64,000 bases of DNA, taken from positions 1,054,001 through 1,118,000 of the forward strand of contig JAACMV010000003.1 in NCBI GenBank assembly GCA_010909725.1. Reading direction: 5' to 3'. Shown in pieces: positions 18,357-27,973 of the stretch (positions are counted from its first letter, which is position 1; the number at the start of each line of letters is the position of its first letter). Below the pieces are notes generated by a model. The model made no database searches and was not told the origin of the DNA. It saw only the letters and a program-made list of their open reading frames with translations. The translations under genes and the position numbers were made by a program. Source of the stretch: Picochlorum sp. 'celeri' (lineage: Eukaryota; Chlorophyta; Trebouxiophyceae).

Positions 18357-20144
18357 ATGGAGAACAAGAATAAATCTGAGGTGGATGGGGAGAACCCGGA
18401 ACCCATCTACAGTTTGAGGAGTGTTGAGCATGGTGAGGAGGCGCTTGCCCTTGCCAAGTCGATGACAAGTTTATCCGACATGTCCGAGACAGATATTGCC
18501 ATCATGTCTCGTATGACATCTGAAGATCATGATCTTATTACACCGGAAAAGCCAAGCAAGAATTGGTTCATGTTTGCCATCAATTGGTGGTTGAGTTGGG
18601 CCATTCCAGGTATGGGGATGTTTGCAGAAGCATACATCCTCTTTGCCATTGGAAACATCAAACCCTTGCTCAGAATCATGTATCCCAACTGCTGGGGAAA
18701 AGCAACCCCAACTGATTGCGATACATCTGTCGTAGGTGATATTGAAACAATTGAAATTTGCGGAATTATTGGTGGTATGTTGATTCTTGGTTTCTCAGCT
18801 GACTGGATTGGAAGGAAATGGGGAAGCAGGCTCTGCACCACCATTATGGTTTTCGGGTCAATTCTTCTGACTGCTGCTTCTGGATCTGCGACAGCATTCT
18901 TGGTTGTCTTCGCCACAGGTCTCTGCTCGTTTGGCTTTGGTGTAGGTGGAGAATATCCTCTGGCATCTTCAAGTGCTGCAGAAAGGGCTGAGGGTAACCC
19001 TGCAATGAGAAAGAGAAGAGGAGAGACTGTTGTACTCACATTCACTCAGCAGGGTTGGGGTAATTGGTCCAATACTTTGGTGATCTTGATTCTTCTTGCA
19101 ATGGTTGGAGCTACTGGAAATGATCCAACTTCAAATGATGCTTCCATTGTAATCCATGTACAATTTGCTGTGGCTCTTGCTATTCTCCTGGGATTAGCTG
19201 TGTACAGGTTTACCAAGTTGAAGGAAAGTGCCGTATGGGAAGCTGAGCGGAAAGGTGTAGATAAAGAGATGGAAATTGAAGGGGAGAAGGACAACACCAG
19301 AAAATTGTACTGGCTCATTTTCAAGAGAAACTGGTCCAGACTCTTGGTCACTGCTGGAGCTTGGGTTGTCAATGACTTGGCATTCTATGGTAATAAACTG
19401 TTCCAATCCCAGTTTATTGCCGTCATATCTGGAGGAAATGCCACAATCTACAAGAACATGCAGTGGACTTTGCTCAATTCAACGGTAGCCCTTGCTGGAT
19501 ATTTTTGTGCTGCATTCCTTGTTGACAAGCCCTGGTATGGTAGAGTCAGAATGCAGGCAATTGGATTTTCCATGATGTTCATCCTCTTTTTGATGTGCGG
19601 AATTTTCTACAATCAGTTGGTGGAAGACCAGATTCATGTGTTCCAGTTCCTCTACTTTTTCAGTTCCTTCTGGAACCAATTCGGTCCAAACGCAACTACA
19701 TGGCTTGTGGCCGGTGAAGTGTTCCCAACAGATGTCAGAGCCTTTTATCACGGTATTAGTGCGGCCTTCGGAAAGGCAGGTGCTCTAGCTGCGAGTCAAA
19801 TTTTCAACAGAATCTCTGAGCAGGCAACATTTTATGTCTCAGCAGGTGCCGGAGCTTTTGGAGCACTCATCACTATTCTCCTTCTCCCAGATACAACTGG
19901 ATTGGACCTGGCTGAGATTGATAGACTCAACAGATATCTCCTTGCAGGAAAAGAAAAGGAGTATCATGGTGAGGCCGTGAACCCAAAGCATATGTCATTG
20001 TTTGAAAAGATGCTTGGCTGGCACAAAGCATATGACCCAGTCATTGATGAAGAACAACGCACTCTCCAGAATTTCATGAGCACCAAGAGCCAGCCGCTCG
20101 ATACCATTGCAGAAGATAAAGGAATCCCTGGTATTGATAACTAA
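18357..20144 (+). CDS. Major facilitator superfamily transporter, phosphate/metabolite:H+ symporter type
   Basis: This 595-residue membrane protein has an 80-residue hydrophilic N-terminus, about 12 predicted membrane segments and a cytosolic C-tail. The MFS signature between helices 2 and 3 is GFSADWIGRKWGSRL. Helix 4/5 carries GFGVGGEYPLASSSAAERAE, the GGEYP motif of phosphate:H+ symporters and related metabolite transporters. TFTQQGWGNW and FQFLYFFSSFWNQFGPNAT mark later helices. A charged loop (VDKEMEIEGEKD) lies between the two six-helix halves. It probably sits in the plasma membrane and imports inorganic phosphate or an organic anion with protons; the substrate is not settled by sequence. 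The GATGCC cluster upstream suggests regulated expression. A TGTAA signal follows. Confidence 0.8.
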   Translation: MENKNKSEVDGENPEPIYSLRSVEHGEEALALAKSMTSLSDMSETDIAIMSRMTSEDHDLITPEKPSKNWFMFAINWWLSWAIPGMGMFAEAYILFAIGNIKPLLRIMYPNCWGKATPTDCDTSVVGDIETIEICGIIGGMLILGFSADWIGRKWGSRLCTTIMVFGSILLTAASGSATAFLVVFATGLCSFGFGVGGEYPLASSSAAERAEGNPAMRKRRGETVVLTFTQQGWGNWSNTLVILILLAMVGATGNDPTSNDASIVIHVQFAVALAILLGLAVYRFTKLKESAVWEAERKGVDKEMEIEGEKDNTRKLYWLIFKRNWSRLLVTAGAWVVNDLAFYGNKLFQSQFIAVISGGNATIYKNMQWTLLNSTVALAGYFCAAFLVDKPWYGRVRMQAIGFSMMFILFLMCGIFYNQLVEDQIHVFQFLYFFSSFWNQFGPNATTWLVAGEVFPTDVRAFYHGISAAFGKAGALAASQIFNRISEQATFYVSAGAGAFGALITILLLPDTTGLDLAEIDRLNRYLLAGKEKEYHGEAVNPKHMSLFEKMLGWHKAYDPVIDEEQRTLQNFMSTKSQPLDTIAEDKGIPGIDN

Positions 20145-20841
20145 TGTCATTTTATGCACAATTCTGTGGATGATGAGTGTACTCATCTTCTCTCTTGCAG
20201 CATGCAGCACATATTCTCGTCTTGTTTTAATTCTTGTATACAACTGTCAGTCTGGTCGTGAACATAAAGAAACCCATTTGTAACACGTGTTATACTACAC
20301 ATAAGATAATAGTGTTAATCACATCATCAATCATGAGTCAACACACTCGTGCCATCATCCGAATGCAGTACAAAGGAGTCAACCAAGGCCTTTGCCCAGT
20401 CGAGAATCCGGAGAATCTCTTCTAGGAAGATGAGAGAGCATCTACCAGAAGATTCCGTTCATCAAGCGCATCGATGAACGATATGCCCTCTATCCAAGGA
20501 TACCATTGACCGGAGAGAATGATTCTTCTTCCGGAAAGGAATCTTTCATCGCCTCCTCAGCGGCACATAATATGTACACAACAATCCAAAGCAACACATC
20601 TAAACAATAATCAGCGTACGTAAAAGGTATGAATCCGATCTTTCCTGTATGAGTGATTGCCGATCGACAGACTAGCGGTTTATGTACGGTTACGGCCTTT
20701 AACAAGGCTGCAGAGGTTTTCTTCTCTGTCCCTGTATCTGTCACAGCAGGATCATCTGCGCGAATGATATACAATGCTTTGGAAATAACATAATTAATTA
20801 CAAGTAAATATGTGATGGATCTGTGCAGAACTCAACACATC
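20145..20841. other. Intergenic region between MFS transporter and CHRD-like gene
   Basis: The 3' UTR of the transporter (TGTAA at 20279) occupies the first part. An 8-bp hairpin lies at 20456-20480 (cgttcatc ... gatgaacg). On the minus strand 20774-20490 is open for 94 codons without an ATG at its head. It ends in a possible membrane helix (CLDVLLWIVVYILCAA) followed by an acidic tail. I do not call it a gene, because an upstream exon would have to lie within the opposing CHRD-like gene. The remainder shows nothing I can support. Confidence 0.4.
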
Positions 20842-21507
20842 ATGATTGCCAAGATTGCCGTAGTGCTTGTAGCCTTTCTGGCTGCTGCAAACGCCCAACT
20901 CGGGACTGCCAACTTCACACTTGTCAGCGGGGCTGTTTCTCCAGGAGCAGGTGGTTCTTTGGTTCTGACTCCTCCAACCAACCAGGACGATGTTGGAGAG
21001 ATCATCTTCTACAACCTCATTGTAGAAAATTTGGTGGACTTTACCTCCTCTCAGATTCTCATGAATGGAGAAATTGTGGTTGCAGTTGCACCAACCGATA
21101 CAGATGTTGATAATGCAGACTACGCTGGAATCATCACCTACAACGAGGACGAGGAAAACCCATCCTCCGATGTGGAGACTGCCACTGTTGATGGGGTTGA
21201 GATTTTGCAGTACAAGGATGGTGTGACATTTAATGGAAAGGCAAAGATTTCCTCCTCCTTCTCCGCCGATGATCTTATGGGACCAATGGAAGGAAAAACA
21301 ATTGCTGACTTTGAATCTGCCATGGCAGCTGGAGAGCTCACAGCTGTGGTGAGAACAGCAGCCTATCCAAAGGGACTGCTCACTGGTGACCTCAAGGCCA
21401 CCTCTGCAAGCAACCCAGCCGCTGAGGCAATTATTTCAGAGAAGAGCTCTGCATCCAAGACTGTTCTTTCTATTGGAGCAGCTGTCGCAGCTCTCTTTGC
21501 TTTCTAA
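20842..21507 (+). CDS. Secreted CHRD-like protein with GPI-anchor-type tail
   Basis: From the ATG at 20842 the protein has 221 residues and begins with a signal peptide (MIAKIAVVLVAFLAAANAQ). An in-frame ATG at 20815 would add nine polar residues in front and spoil the signal. The body resembles a CHRD domain: strands such as GEIIFYNLIVENL and the closing ELTAVVRTAAYPKGLLTGDL correspond to the '...V.T..YP.G.I.G.L' pattern. CHRD domains occur in animal chordin and in many bacterial and algal secreted proteins of unknown role. The C-terminus is Ser/Ala-rich followed by a hydrophobic end (TVLSIGAAVAALFAF), as for GPI anchoring. It probably sits on the cell surface. Codon use resembles highly expressed genes such as eEF2. 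Confidence 0.75.
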   Translation: MIAKIAVVLVAFLAAANAQLGTANFTLVSGAVSPGAGGSLVLTPPTNQDDVGEIIFYNLIVENLVDFTSSQILMNGEIVVAVAPTDTDVDNADYAGIITYNEDEENPSSDVETATVDGVEILQYKDGVTFNGKAKISSSFSADDLMGPMEGKTIADFESAMAAGELTAVVRTAAYPKGLLTGDLKATSASNPAAEAIISEKSSASKTVLSIGAAVAALFAF

Positions 21508-21886
21508 AAATTCTTCAGGGCACAAGGGTTTGACCTCATCTGATTGCATATGACATTCAATATCTCGGAATACACATCCCACATGCAGCTGTGGATTTTG
21601 TAACAGCATATTCCTTTACAGAGGTGTTTTTTGAATTCTTTCTTCTAGCAAGTACTCCCGTCCTGTAATTCTCATGGAGCTGTGGACCCAGTTGTATCAG
21701 GGCCTGCAACAAGTACAAAAGCCATATGGCGCCAAGTAAGAGGAGAAGGAATCTGGAAATTCGAATCTAGGAATTCATGCCGATCAGCATACAATGGCGA
21801 CTACAGTAGCAATAAAATTATTTTATTTTGTAATACGACTGCTATAGAGATTCATTGGTAGTAATAATAGAGCTCCGAGTCGCTGA
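21508..21886. other. Intergenic region, CHRD-like gene / 5'-nucleotidase
   Basis: A TGTAA signal at 21599-21603 probably ends the CHRD-like transcript. The rest is AT-rich before the next ATG (for example aaaattattttattttg near 21815). No gene or repeat is evident. Confidence 0.4.
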
Positions 21887-23620
21887 ATGGGGATTTCTAT
21901 TCAGGGTTTCGGTACAAAGAGTGATTTCATGAGAGCAGGATATCAACTCAGACGAGTGGTGTCGATTCAAAACTCAAGTTATAGATTCAGTCGCTTTACG
22001 TCGATGATCGGTGCAAAGCGAAGCGTGACGGAGAGGGAGGGTGAGGAGTTTATGCCCCCTCCCCCTCGTCCAGAGAAAGGCACATCTGTTTGGGAGATTG
22101 AGAGCGCATACAGTCCATTGGAAGCCCCTCGGAGGATATTTTGCAATCGATCTCTGAATATGGGTTCTATCAAAGCGGTTGGATTCGATATGGATTACAC
22201 GCTTGCGTCGTACAAGCCTGAGACGTTTGAAACGCTTGCTCATGAGCAGACAGTTGACAAGCTAGTAAAGCATTTTGGATATCCCAAGGCATTGTACGAT
22301 CTAACGTTCGATTATAGATATATGACACGAGGTCTTGTGATCGATAAAGAGCGGGGGAATGTTCTGAAAGTGGATCGTCACAAATATGTCAAGCTTGCGT
22401 ATCATGGGTTTATTCCGTTGAGTCGTGAAGAGCGAATGGATCAGTATAATACTGCAGGTCCTCAGTTTGATTTTGAGGAGCCAGAGTTTGCACTCATTGA
22501 TACATTGTTTTCTTTGGCAGAAGCGTATTTGTTCATGCAGTTAGTTGAGATGAAGGATGCTGCAGTTGCTGGGTTTCCCCTTGAGAAACCGTACTCCGAG
22601 TTGTACAGGGAAGTGCGTGGTGCAGTAGATTTGTGTCATAGAGATGGATCGATTAAAAGAGAAGTAGCCAAGACGCCTGAAAAGTACCTGTATAGTGACC
22701 CAGGAATAGTAACTGTGCTGAATATGATTCGCGAGAGTGGGAAGAAGGTTTTTCTGGCGACGAATTCTTTGTTCGACTACACGCATGTTGTAATGAATTG
22801 GTTGATCGAGCAAAAATCGGGAAAGGATCGAGACGAGAAATGGCTGTCGTACTTTGATGTCGTAGTAACGGGATGCGGGAAGCCACGTTTCTTTACGGAG
22901 CGAAAAGATTTGTTTGAAGTGCAGCCAAGTACATTTACTCTTTTGAATACAGAAGGTGGATCTCCAATGATTCCGATTGGTGAGGATGATTTGCCGTCCC
23001 AATTATTGGGTTCTACTGCACCTGAAGGATGCGACCATGTCCATGCAAAAGATGGGAGGGCGAGGGTCTTCCAGGGTGGATCGTACATTGATTTGCACAA
23101 AATGCTGGGGGTTCGTCCTGGTGGCGAAGTTCTGTATGTTGGAGATCACATCTATGGGGATGTTCTTCGATCCAAAAAGGACCTGGGGTGGAGGACATTA
23201 CTTGTGATTCCAGAACTTGAAACAGAGTTGCATAAAATGGCGAGTCTTCAGAGTCAATTTGAAGAGCTCAGCTGTCTCAGACAACAACGCTCAGCCATTG
23301 ATGATCAGCTTCAGCGATTGGAATGGAAGTTGGAAAACGGCAGCACAGAGGACACAGCAGGCCTTAAGTACATAACAAATAATTTCCGGGAACAAAGTGA
23401 TTCAATTCGAGCACGACACAAACAACTGTTGAAGGAATACCACGAAGCCTTCCACCCTATCTGGGGCCAGTTAATGAAGACAGGGTACAAAAATTCCAGA
23501 TATGCCCACCAGACAGAGCGTTTTGCGTGCATTTATACAAGCCATGTCAGCAATCTTATGTTTTACTCCCCCATGAATAAGTTCAAAGCACGAATGGACT
23601 CGATGGCACATGACATGTAA
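21887..23620 (+). CDS. HAD-family 5'-nucleotidase (purine 5'-nucleotidase / NT5DC type)
   Basis: This 577-residue protein belongs to the HAD-IG 5'-nucleotidases. The first 45 residues are Arg/Ser-rich and may target mitochondria. The HAD motif I is GFDMDYTLASY, with catalytic Asp101 and Asp103. The family-typical FDYRYMTRGLVIDKERGN and KVDRHKYVKLAYHG follow. Motif II is LATNSLFDYT and motif III/IV is VGDHIYGDVLRSKK. The C-terminal third holds a helical region (QRSAIDDQLQRLEWKLE) and closes with FACIYTSHVSNLMFYSP, as in human NT5C2/NT5DC proteins. NT5C2 dephosphorylates IMP and GMP; NT5DC members are poorly characterised. All HAD catalytic residues look intact, so phosphatase activity is likely. 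Confidence 0.9.
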   Translation: MGISIQGFGTKSDFMRAGYQLRRVVSIQNSSYRFSRFTSMIGAKRSVTEREGEEFMPPPPRPEKGTSVWEIESAYSPLEAPRRIFCNRSLNMGSIKAVGFDMDYTLASYKPETFETLAHEQTVDKLVKHFGYPKALYDLTFDYRYMTRGLVIDKERGNVLKVDRHKYVKLAYHGFIPLSREERMDQYNTAGPQFDFEEPEFALIDTLFSLAEAYLFMQLVEMKDAAVAGFPLEKPYSELYREVRGAVDLCHRDGSIKREVAKTPEKYLYSDPGIVTVLNMIRESGKKVFLATNSLFDYTHVVMNWLIEQKSGKDRDEKWLSYFDVVVTGCGKPRFFTERKDLFEVQPSTFTLLNTEGGSPMIPIGEDDLPSQLLGSTAPEGCDHVHAKDGRARVFQGGSYIDLHKMLGVRPGGEVLYVGDHIYGDVLRSKKDLGWRTLLVIPELETELHKMASLQSQFEELSCLRQQRSAIDDQLQRLEWKLENGSTEDTAGLKYITNNFREQSDSIRARHKQLLKEYHEAFHPIWGQLMKTGYKNSRYAHQTERFACIYTSHVSNLMFYSPMNKFKARMDSMAHDM

Positions 23621-23665
23621 CTTTTATGATTCTTGTATTGTTAGTGGCAAAGATGTGGATTGATG

Positions 23666-24928
23666 TCATGCCCCGACTGGAATCAGTTGGTACAATGACA
23701 ACCCAATTTCCATTGCAATCAACACAATGATGATCCATTCAAGGAAATCGCTCTTTCTGTTCTGCAATATTTCCAAAAAGTACTTCAAATTATCCTGAAT
23801 GAGATTCAACTTCATATCTAATGTTTCAAACCTGGTCTCAATCTCCAATTCAGTTCTTGCAAAATCCCACACATGACCATACTTTGCATCTTTCCACGCA
23901 ATATCATACCGCTCATGCACCCCTAATTTTGATATAATCTCCGTCATTACGATATTATTCTCAGCAACGAGTTGCAACAACACCTGCTTGTTCAATTTGC
24001 TTATATTTGCCGTCTCCATCATTTCCTGATTCAGAGAACAGAATGTCTCTAGGGTCCTCTCTACGTGGTTTGAGTAGTAATCTAACGCAACACTCTGAGA
24101 CAGAACGGTTGAAATAACGTGCATATTTCGCAAGTCCATCCTCTGAAAGGCCATACAATCTGGGTCCAGTTTACTCCAGGCAGTTAATTGAGGGTCCACC
24201 GACAGCGTAAACTCCTCTGTGTACTTTGTATCCACAACAGGGTCAACCACAACTTGCTGCAGCAGCGACAAACATTCATTCTTCAACTCGTCCGGGGTAT
24301 CAAAAAACACTGCCGAACCATAGGTTGTGACTCCCATGTATGGCCCAAAAGGCACTTGATCACTGTCCCGATGGGATGCCAATAATGATGCCCCAGACTC
24401 TTTGGGGGACATTGATAATGGAGATGAAGTAGCAGGACCATCAGATCTACGACCATCTAAAGAAGGCCGCAGTCCGATCAACGCAGATCCTTTGTGAATT
24501 GCCTTGAAATTATTCTTAAATTCCTCCAGATTCAGCAAATCATACATTCGTATCATGGAGCCCACATATGTGGCTTCCACACGAAACATCCTTTTCCCCC
24601 AGGATCCTTTTTCTACACTCGTGCCCAAGAACCTCTGCTGCAATGTAGTATTATGTAGCATTGAAAAGAGAGACTTGCTATTTTGGTTCTTCCTTCCACT
24701 CAGTTCTTCCAGTCCACGCCTACATGGCGATTGTCTCAAAGCATCGTATACAGCATTTGATGTATGGATATATGAAGAAATAATACCAAGGCCAAATCGA
24801 GACATCGGTGCTCCTTGTGACATGTGACATGTCGCTGGTGACATGCCATGGAGCACAGAAGCGACATGTCTCGCCACCGTGGATGTACTGAGACTATCTA
24901 TATGCTTATATAATGCTATTCTATTCAT
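23666..24928 (-). CDS. RMND1/DUF155-family mitochondrial protein
   Basis: This 420-residue protein starts with a Ser/Thr/Arg-containing mitochondrial-type presequence (MNRIALYKHIDSLSTSTVA). The C-terminal 250 residues match the DUF155 (RMND1/YagE/Sad1-interacting factor) domain. They include VTTYGSAVFFDTPDE-like strands, the block ISTVLSQSVALDYYSNHVE and GKLGVHERYDIAWKDAKYG-like sequence (here SKLGVHERYDIAWKD). Helices follow, then RFETLDMKLNLIQDNLKY and a terminal membrane segment (WIIIVLIAMEIGLSLYQLI). Human RMND1 is an inner-membrane protein supporting mitochondrial translation; yeast relatives act similarly. The TM position at the extreme C-terminus fits the family. The stop is 45 bp from the convergent nucleotidase stop. 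Confidence 0.88.
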   Translation of the reverse strand: MNRIALYKHIDSLSTSTVARHVASVLHGMSPATCHMSQGAPMSRFGLGIISSYIHTSNAVYDALRQSPCRRGLEELSGRKNQNSKSLFSMLHNTTLQQRFLGTSVEKGSWGKRMFRVEATYVGSMIRMYDLLNLEEFKNNFKAIHKGSALIGLRPSLDGRRSDGPATSSPLSMSPKESGASLLASHRDSDQVPFGPYMGVTTYGSAVFFDTPDELKNECLSLLQQVVVDPVVDTKYTEEFTLSVDPQLTAWSKLDPDCMAFQRMDLRNMHVISTVLSQSVALDYYSNHVERTLETFCSLNQEMMETANISKLNKQVLLQLVAENNIVMTEIISKLGVHERYDIAWKDAKYGHVWDFARTELEIETRFETLDMKLNLIQDNLKYFLEILQNRKSDFLEWIIIVLIAMEIGLSLYQLIPVGA

Positions 24929-25677
24929 CAGGGTAAATATAACGCTAAATTATAACAATATATAACAATATGGCTCCGTCTCTGTCTCTGTCTCTCCTCC
25001 CCAGGTATAGGGTGCACTCGCGAGTGCATCTATTGACTCAACATGTATGCCATTCATCTGTCCCTAAAGCATTCGTATGACTACAGAACAAGCCTCATGT
25101 CTCACTCATTCCTTCGCTTGGAGCATACATTGCCTTATTCAATGGTGTTGACTAGAGTACATCAGTCACATGTGGAATCATAACCACCTCAGCCGAGTCA
25201 GTTGAGGCCAAGGACACGTATATATGTTCTAGGATCACTGACACCATGCATGGCATCCTGTGATACATATAAATATCCTCAGCCAGTGTACTGATGAAAT
25301 CAGGTACAAGGTTTCACTGGTACTGCAGGCATGAGGATACCAATTCTAAAGATTCTAAGCACAAAGGAACGTGTGATGCTCATGTATCGGATCCACCCAT
25401 GGTGTATTTCGAATAACATGCCTTATGATGGTGGATGAGAGGGCGCCAGGAGACACTGTGTGTCGCGCGTGCTTTTGAATTTCGGACAAGGATTCGGGAA
25501 ACCCCTCACCATGTTGATCCCGGTATCTTTGATTCGCGATACATACAGTGTAATATAGGCATCCGCGAGGCTTCGCGTTCATACAATACAAACAATTATT
25601 TACAAAATTCTCATCTTTTTAATTCGTATATATAGTATACGTCGGTGTGACACCGAATTACTACTTTTTGACTCAGG
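24929..25677. promoter_or_regulatory. Divergent intergenic region with a 16-bp palindrome
   Basis: No reading frame here looks like protein. A directly repeated tataacaata (24951-24970) borders the RMND1-like start. A perfect 16-bp palindrome, tgcactcgcgagtgca, occupies 25013-25028. A TATATA-like element near 25627 lies about 50 bp before the next ATG and may be its TATA box. Confidence 0.5.
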
Positions 25678-26220
25678 ATGAAGTTTTCTCTACTCGGGAC
25701 AAGCCTCCTTCTCGGCGCCGCGTTGCAGGGAGTCCGCGGACAGGATGACAACAAGTACTGCGTGACAGAGGCCAGAGCTACTGATATCATTCGTCTCTGG
25801 GATGAAGAATTGGGTGAGACCAAACTCTCCAAGGTCATCATCCCAAACTGTGACGACAAGGGGTGGAGCCAGATTGAGAGAAACCAGCAAAACGTGAGGT
25901 CCGACATGTGGAACCAGGCTGCTGATGTCCTCACAGAAGAGTTCCAACCAACTCTTGCCGTTCAGGTAGGTGACGCTGAGGACTATCTTTGCCCAGATGG
26001 TATCAGGTGGTACACGGTGAACGACTTCAAGGGATGCGCTTTGGATGATGGACAGAGCTGGGAGTACCGTGGCAAGACGTACAAGGCTGAGGGCAACAAG
26101 GGTGTCATGACTGTGGGCATGACACTTTCCTACGTATGCAATGGATCTGCCAGAAGAAAGGACGTTGGCCTCAGTTATTCCACCGTGACAAAGACTGACT
26201 GCCGCCCAAACAACAACTAG
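25678..26220 (+). CDS. Small secreted six-cysteine protein, family not recognised
   Basis: A 180-residue protein has a clear signal peptide (MKFSLLGTSLLLGAALQGVRG, cleavage near residue 21). The mature part has six cysteines, suggesting three disulfides: NKYCVTE, IPNCDDKG, YLCPDGI, KGCALDD, YVCNGSA and TDCRPNN. It is mixed-charge, rich in Asp and Trp, with no transmembrane tail, so it is probably released or wall-bound. I do not recognise a family. Codon use is of the highly expressed type (AAG, GGA, CCA), as in the CHRD-like gene, which hints at an abundant extracellular product. A TATATA element lies about 50 bp upstream. Confidence 0.8.
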   Translation: MKFSLLGTSLLLGAALQGVRGQDDNKYCVTEARATDIIRLWDEELGETKLSKVIIPNCDDKGWSQIERNQQNVRSDMWNQAADVLTEEFQPTLAVQVGDAEDYLCPDGIRWYTVNDFKGCALDDGQSWEYRGKTYKAEGNKGVMTVGMTLSYVCNGSARRKDVGLSYSTVTKTDCRPNNN

Positions 26221-26644
26221 GGTGAGACAGACTGACAATGAAAAGTGTGTGTGTCTCTCTCTTGGAAAAGAAGGACAGGATTGTGTTTCCTTGAGAGGAT
26301 CATCACACATACGTGACTCTATGTAAGATTGCACATCTTCTTCGACGTATCATCATCATCTTCTTCTTCTTCATGCATTTCCAAATGCCCATCATCCTGT
26401 AGAGATATCTCTATATAAGGATGAGGAAGATGAGAACACACAAGCTTGTGTGCTTGCAAGCATTGGTTCTCATCAACCTATGAGTTTCGCCACCCCTCAG
26501 GGTGATTTGTAAAACCAAATTGAACATATTTGTACTTATTGGGAGTATAGAAGGAATTGATAGTACAAACAGCGTCGATTGCATTGTCATCCCATTACTG
26601 CTTTGTTTTGTTTCCTTTTCCTTTGGTAATGGTATACGAATGCC
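26221..26644. other. Intergenic region with nested palindromes
   Basis: After the 3' UTR of the secreted protein comes a CTT/ATC-rich patch (26340-26380), a TATA-like ctatataagg at 26411-26420 and then a nested inverted repeat. Arms gatgagaac (26429-26437) and gttctcatc (26466-26474) enclose a perfect 16-bp palindrome (26437-26452). Placed just after the TATA-like element, the structure would lie in the leader of the next gene. No coding frame is evident. Confidence 0.5.
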
Positions 26645-27711
26645 ATGGCAGATGAATTGGAATTAGAATTGGATTATGAGCAGGATTATGAAGATGTAGA
26701 GCGAGTAGTAGACCACGGTCCCGAGAATGGGAATAGCCCAGCTGCGAGAGACGCAGAACTGAAAACTGATGATCGGAATGGCGATGCAGAAATAAGTAGT
26801 GAGGAAGATGAAGAACGGGAATATTATCGGCGAGGGGAGGGGCCTCGAGATGAGGGTGATCGTCGTCGTGGCAGGTTTGAAGAGGACAAGGACTGGGTAG
26901 GTGTTTGTTTGTGTGCTCCAGTATAAAATAAGACACCTTGTGATGTGTTTGTGAGAGTAATGAATGAATTTGATGTTTCATGTGAATGTAGGATGGGCAA
27001 AGGCGGGGAGACAGGTCTCGCGATGAGGGATACAGGTATTGGAATGGTGGACAGAGTCGTGGGCAGGGGAGGCCTGGTTGGAGTCAACCACGCCATCAAC
27101 CTTCTTCTGCCGCTGCTGCTATGCGTCGGCCCTCTCATCCCCCTCCTCCTCCTCGGCCCCCTCCTTTCTCGGGACCCCCTTCATCTCTTCATCGGCCTCC
27201 ACCTCCGCCTCCTCCTGGAGCGAGGACAGGGCAGCATCACCTGCCTGGAGGTATGGCGGACGTATATCATGACCATGGCATGATGATGATGATGCCACCT
27301 GGTGATACAATGGGGTGGCATGGTGGGTATGCTCCTGTGCGCAAGAGAAAGAAGATGGCATATGTTCGGCCAGCGGATGCATTGCCTGGAAAAGAGGGGG
27401 AAGAGAACAAGGAAGGCATGCCCGAGGAAAGCGAGGAGGAGAAGAAGGCAAAGAAGTTGGCATCAATTAGGGCAATGCGAGAAGCGCAAGCGGCAAAGAA
27501 TAGAGCGTTGGCTGAAAAGAGGGAGGAAAAGATCAAGCAAATGAATGTATTGCAAGAACGGAAGCGTAAACTTGTAGAAGAGAAAAAGAAGAGGATGGAG
27601 GAACTGCAGTTGAAACGAGATGCCGTGCTAGCTGCAAAAGAGGCAGAACTGCAAGAACTTCGACAGAAATTGGCAGAAAAGAAGCAGGAGCAGCACACTG
27701 GAGAGGCCTGA
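26645..27711 (+). CDS. Low-complexity acidic/RGG/proline-rich protein with C-terminal coiled coil
   Basis: Two exons are inferred: 26645-26896 and 26992-27711, with a phase-0 95-nt intron (GTAGGT...ATGTAG), giving 323 residues. The N-terminal 70 residues are very acidic. An Arg/Gly/Tyr-rich stretch spans the junction (GQRRGDRSRDEGYRYW, GGQSRGQGRPGW). Next comes a proline tract (RPSHPPPPPRPPPFSGPP) and a Met/Gly-rich patch, then VRKRKKMAYVRPADALPG. The last 100 residues form a highly charged Lys/Glu/Ala helix, a long single helix or coiled coil. RG-rich plus coiled-coil architecture is common in RNA-binding and splicing-associated proteins, but I recognise no family. The splice is chosen because it joins two like-composition segments in frame. 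Confidence 0.7.
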
Positions 27712-27973
27712 CTGATGTCTCGTACAATGGATCCCCGCCTGTGCGTTGCCCATCGGTCATTGATGAAGTTTCACGGGAGGGACAGTGTCGACTGGAATGT
27801 ATCTATGCCTCCCATCAGGCGCATCCTTCCACCGGTGGATCATATCGTCGTTGCGGATAAAATCTGAGTTTGATCCTATCCAACCTTGTTCATCCAATAG
27901 AGTACCGGAACTTTGCATCCCCCGTATTCAATATCTACTTACATTTGATCACTTGTAAACAGAACTAATCACA

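Noticed and set aside
27119..27698. Minus-strand open frames opposite the coiled-coil protein gene
   Set aside because: Their Ser/Phe/Ala-rich composition mirrors the Lys/Glu-rich coding strand; no starts or domains support them.
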